A stretch of 64,000 nucleotides of DNA from Macquaria australasica (lineage: Eukaryota > Chordata > Actinopteri > Centrarchiformes > Percichthyidae). The position numbers and the translations under genes were made by a program. The notes under the pieces were generated by a model. It was not told where the DNA came from and did not search any database. It was given only the letters and a program-made list of their open reading frames with translations. The stretch covers positions 60,772-124,771 of the forward strand of contig SEMN01001020.1 in assembly GCA_005408345.1 (NCBI GenBank). The letters are read 5' to 3'. This document shows, piece after piece, positions 60,386 to 64,000 of the stretch (position 1 is the stretch's first letter; each line of letters begins with the position of its first letter).

Positions 60386-60633
60386 CCATGAAATGGTGTC
60401 ATTACCTCCATAATGTGATGTAATTCCTGTTGAAACAGGTTTTTAAGTGTATCCGATGGGCTATCAGTCTTTGGGATTTGACAGGACGGACAAAAAGCAG
60501 AATAGTTCAAACATTTGTGAGGACTTGTAGCAACTATTGGTTGTCCTTTATAGTGACACCCACAAGTGCAGCAAGAGATGCTCTGTTTTCCAGTAGTAGT
60601 AGTTTCCAGGACTTTCAAGTGTCCATTTCATGG
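60386..60633. mobile_element. Possible small MITE with 11-bp inverted ends
   Basis: CCATGAAATGG at 60386-60396 is mirrored as CCATTTCATGG at 60623-60633. Similarity beyond 11 bp is weak and no target duplication is clear. The 135-codon minus-strand frame 60211-60618 overlaps it and resembles no protein family. Confidence 0.35.
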
Positions 60634-60649
60634 TTTTTGCATTGCAGCC

Positions 60650-60790
60650 TTTATTGACTGTAGATAGTATTGACAGAGAAATGACCATGGGGGAGACAAA
60701 GATGACATGCAACAAAAGTTCCTGTCTGGAATCAAATCAGGGACATTGCGATTATATGTGTCTTAACCACTAGGCTACCAGAAGGCCCCC
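60650..60790 (-). mobile_element. tRNA-derived SINE-like fragment
   Basis: The complement contains GGTAGCCTAGTGGTTAAGAC (A-box region) and, about 30 bp later, a TCCCTGATTTGATTCC B-box-like word. It is followed by a tail complementary to GATGACATGCAACAAAAG. This arrangement is common in teleost SINEs. No intact tRNA fold. Confidence 0.6.
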
Positions 60791-61094
60791 ATTGATCTCA
60801 AGCAATATTGTCTTTTGGCACCAAATTACCATCATTTATGAGCAAGGACTCATGTTGCTCTTGTTGCTGATCACCCTCTGAAAACCTTTAATCATGGCTA
60901 AATAAAATGCCTATTTTAGGAGTTGATATACTGGACTTTACAGGGAAAAAAACGTAAGTTGTTCCTGATTTCATAGCAGTTGAGCCAATGTCACCTTCCG
61001 AACTGTTGCTACTGTGTCTTAAATAAGCGAGAAAGCTTTGAGAACACCTGTCATGCACCACAACAGGATTTTTACAAGTGGGCACTAACTACCA
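60791..61094. other. Non-coding stretch
   Basis: Nothing recognised. Confidence 0.4.
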
Positions 61095-61375
61095 CGTTAT
61101 AACTAGTTAGTTTAAGCCATACAAAATTGTACAAATTAAACAAACGAGATATAGTATGTTAATCAGTGAGCTTTAGAGGTGCTGGTAGGTGGATTTTGTT
61201 ACCTTTGGACAGAGCCAGGCTAAGCTAAGCTAAGCTACATTAACCAACTTCCGGCTAACGCTTCATATTTGACAGACAGACAGACACATCTAACTCTCCA
61301 CCAAAAAGTGAACAAGTATATTTCCCAAAATGTCGAACTATTCTTATAAAGGGCAAGTTAAACCAATTAACAAAC
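61095..61375 (+). repeat. Teleost GCTTTAGAGGTGCTGG-type interspersed repeat
   Basis: GCTTTAGAGGTGCTGGTAGG, TGGACAGAGCCAGGCTAAGC, GGCTAACGCTTCATATTTGA and CCAAAATGTCGAACTATTCT occur in the order of a very common perciform repeat remembered from fish microsatellite and genomic sequence. Includes a short (CAGA)n patch. Confidence 0.65.
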
Positions 61376-62799
61376 AAACATATTTTCTCACTTACCTCTA
61401 GCGGGATCATCCAGGCAGATAGTTTTGGTTTTATTTGTCCAGGTTTTGAGATTTCTGCCTCCACACCAAATAACAATAGAGGCGAATGGAATTTTAGTTG
61501 GTGGCATTCACAGCATTGAAAAAGACATTTAAAAAATTCAATTGCAACATCTCTTTATAAAAACAATGTCCTATTTACTTCAAGTAATCCATAAGTATTG
61601 CATCACTGTGAACCATTATCATTGTAACTCTACTTTTGGCCATAAAACAGTCCCTGTAAAAGCTGTTCACCATGAGGTCTGTGGATTATCAACAGGGATA
61701 CTGATTCTGTACAGAGGTAATTCTGAAAATGTTATTAATCAATGCTCTGACCATCACAAACTAAATTCAATTCACCTCTATTGTATTGGGATGATGGGAG
61801 ACATTTTAGAGACAAATATCCCAAAACCTGGACAAATGAAACCAAAACTATCTGCATGGTTACCGACCCTCCAATGAATCGGTACAGTTTAGGTGTTTTT
61901 CAGCTTTCTTACAGTAACTAAATGTTTGTTTTTGCAGTCAAACAGGACGTCAGTAAGGCAAAAAAATAAAAGATTTAAAAAAAAAAGACAAAATCCTCTT
62001 TGCATTCATCACGAATCTACTGTAAGCTACCAGTGCAATCAGTACTGAGGATAAATGGAACAAATAAACAAGATCTGACACATTTATCGAATAATATTTG
62101 CTGTGAAAGCATCCGATACGTTGGCTCGTAAATGAGACACATAACTGTCTGTGTTTTCAGAGAGAACGTGCTTCAAACTAAACTCTGGACTGTCTGTTCT
62201 GCAGGCCTTAAAGTTTGTCTGTAATTAACACTTGTGTTCGTGGCTGTGATGTACCTGACCTTTCCTTCAGTATAGATTTCGTGTTAATAACTCTCCTCCC
62301 TGCAGACAGACGGTGTAATGACCATCAGATACTCTGTAATGTTTATTAGCTGCTGAGTTTTTTCCATTAGAGTCAGCTGGAAATCTCAGTTTGACCCCAG
62401 ACAGCAGCCTGCTGTCCTTCAACCCCTCGACCTACTAAAAATAGTGCCTTTGAGCAACATACCGAACACCCACCAGCTCTCTGTTTGCTGTTCTGACCCC
62501 TCATCTCAGACCTCTGACCTTGCTGTGGTCAAGAGAAAACTGGATTTTTCCTTTGCACTATCAAAAGAGGGAGAAAAAAAAAAACATGAAATAGGCTCAT
62601 GTGCTTTTACCTCTCAAGGACATCTCATGCAGCAGATCTCAACTTCAAACCAATTTATTTCTAAAGCACTATCAAAGCTGCTCTAGACAAGATTTTGATG
62701 TAAAAATCCATTCGTTTTATCTGCCTGAATCACAGTGAAGAGTGTCTGCACCGACTGAGACTTCTCCATTTGTCCAAATTAGTTTCTGCTGGCAGTATG
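61376..62799. other. Non-coding stretch
   Basis: The 111-codon plus-strand frame at 61542-61877 has no recognisable motif. No partnered repeats. Confidence 0.4.
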
Positions 62800-63030
62800 A
62801 ATGCTGGTGGGAAATTAGAAAACCACAATCTTTTTCTAACCTTAATTATTTTTTTCTGCCTAAACCTAGCCAAACCTTAATCATAGAAGTGGTAAATCAG
62901 AAAACACTCTTATGAATTATTTTTGTAGCAGTTTTTGAAGGTATTGAAGATCGAAGTTGTCCGGCGTCATATCACAAAACACTCACATGGATGGTTTTGG
63001 AGGGCGATGTCAAATCATGTATCTTGTTGT
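62800..63030 (+). repeat. Family B repeat copy
   Basis: TTCTGCCTAAACCTAGCCAA, GGTAAATCAGAAAACACT and TGGTTTTGGAGGGCGATGTC align with 3.05-3.2 and 57.5-57.6 kb. Confidence 0.55.
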
Positions 63031-63329
63031 ACAGTGTCATGACTTGTTGTGGGAAATCTGCTCCACACAGGAAGTCACCAAAACTGAGGAGCGAGTGAGC
63101 GCTCTGTCCAGAGAAAGGACTCAAATAGAGAGCCAAAGTTCTGTTTCAGATGTGAAAAGACCTCATTCAAAATACAAAAAATCCTGACATTTAAGGTAAA
63201 AAAACTAAAAACACAGCCACTCAGTACGTCATGTTGCTCACTTCATATGTTTCAGTAAGGATAGTAATATTTTTGTTTATTCAATATTTGTGTTTTTAGC
63301 AACTTTTAACAAACACCATTTCCCATGAG

Positions 63330-63660
63330 GCTTAGACCTTCGCGGGTTAAACGTCCCGATTCAACAAAAGAGGCGAGTCGAGGTGTCTTCAGAAGATGAT
63401 GACTTCAGAAGAGAGCGCTAGTGAATTTTATGGATATGGACGAAACTTTAAGTTACGATGACGAAAGTACCAGTGCTGCCATACTGTTAAATTTTCATTT
63501 GAGCTGTAGTTTTCTTTTCTGTGCTTACAAAGTTATCGTCTAATTTGTCTTAGAATATGGAAGGTAAACCTCAGGAAGACGCTTCCTTCTTTCACAAAGA
63601 CAGTTGAGTTACAGAAGCTAGTGAAACGAAAGCTAGACCGGAAGTGACGTCATGACATTT
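63330..63660. promoter_or_regulatory. CpG-bearing block with composite ETS/CRE motif
   Basis: CCGGAAGTGACGTCA at 63638-63652 joins an ETS core (CCGGAAGTG) to a palindromic CRE (TGACGTCA), an arrangement known from TATA-less housekeeping promoters. The preceding 300 bp has more CpG (CTTCGCGGGTTAAACGTCCC, AGGCGAGTCGAGG) than its surroundings. A short frame ATGGATATGGACGAAAC... opens at about 63429 and closes at about 63540 without a recognised product. It could be a real promoter or a repeat-borne motif. Confidence 0.3.
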
Positions 63661-63759
63661 TGGCTCTCTATAACCCCCAAACACACAAAGAAGGAGACGT
63701 TTAGTTTCCTGTTATTAACATACAAGAAGACTAAACCTTATCCGAACAAAAATAAATAA

Positions 63760-63995
<236 letters not shown>

Positions 63996-64000
63996 ATAAA

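Noticed and set aside
60211..60618. 135-codon minus-strand frame
   Set aside because: No recognised domain despite several Cys. It overlaps repeat-like sequence with inverted ends and has no splice or promoter context.

Overview
This window reads as teleost fish nuclear DNA, probably from a perciform-like (acanthomorph) species. It is AT-leaning, rich in CA/GT and tetranucleotide microsatellites, and crowded with short diverged transposon relics of the kind found in fish genomes. It carries one clear protein-coding gene. There are no operons, CRISPR arrays, rRNA genes or intact tRNA genes.

The gene is lrrn3, on the minus strand. It is a single 701-codon coding exon (53269-55374) for a neuronal leucine-rich-repeat/Ig/FN3 type I membrane protein. 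A strong splice acceptor follows at 55739-55740. Between that acceptor and the start codon lie 364 nt of 5' UTR with three short upstream ORFs. The last exon therefore runs from about 52.75-52.87 kb to 55738, and further 5' non-coding exons must lie at higher coordinates or beyond the window. In mammals LRRN3 is nested inside a very large intron of IMMP2L. The absence of any other recognisable coding exon in 64 kb fits a similar nested arrangement here, but no immp2l exon was identified.

Regions 1-53 kb and 56-64 kb are non-coding. Comparing the window with itself defines several interspersed families, called A-G here: A (9.2-10.8, 36.9-37.7, 56.7-57.0 kb), B (2.6-3.2, 28.5, 57.4, 62.8 kb), C (6.8 inverted, 30.7, 39.8 kb), D (35.0-35.6, 50.2-50.6, 50.7-51.3 kb, with fragments at 26.2 and 39.4 kb), E (27.5-28.4 and inverted 43.8-44.35 kb), F (11.4-11.9 and inverted 32.6-32.9 kb) and G (2.2, 15.4, 17.6, 25.8, 48.9, 57.1 kb). 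Two solo-LTR-like insertions with TG...CA ends and perfect 5-bp target duplications (10014-10531 and 36487-36906) sit in or at the edge of two different family A copies. There is also a MITE with 25-bp perfect terminal inverted repeats (21923-22405), a Tc1/mariner-like transposase fragment whose predicted catalytic Glu is replaced by Gln (13619-13760), tRNA-derived SINE pieces, LINE-type tails, hAT-like ends and two minisatellites.

Other points of interest are a diverged 170-180 bp local duplication (48.62-48.80 and 49.62-49.80 kb), a CpG-bearing block with a composite ETS/CRE promoter motif near the right end (63.33-63.66 kb), and a (ATCT)n tract of about 200 bp growing out of a LINE-like tail at the right edge. 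Several AT-rich, homeodomain-site-like, repeat-free blocks may be conserved enhancers of lrrn3 or a neighbour, but this cannot be shown without comparative sequence.
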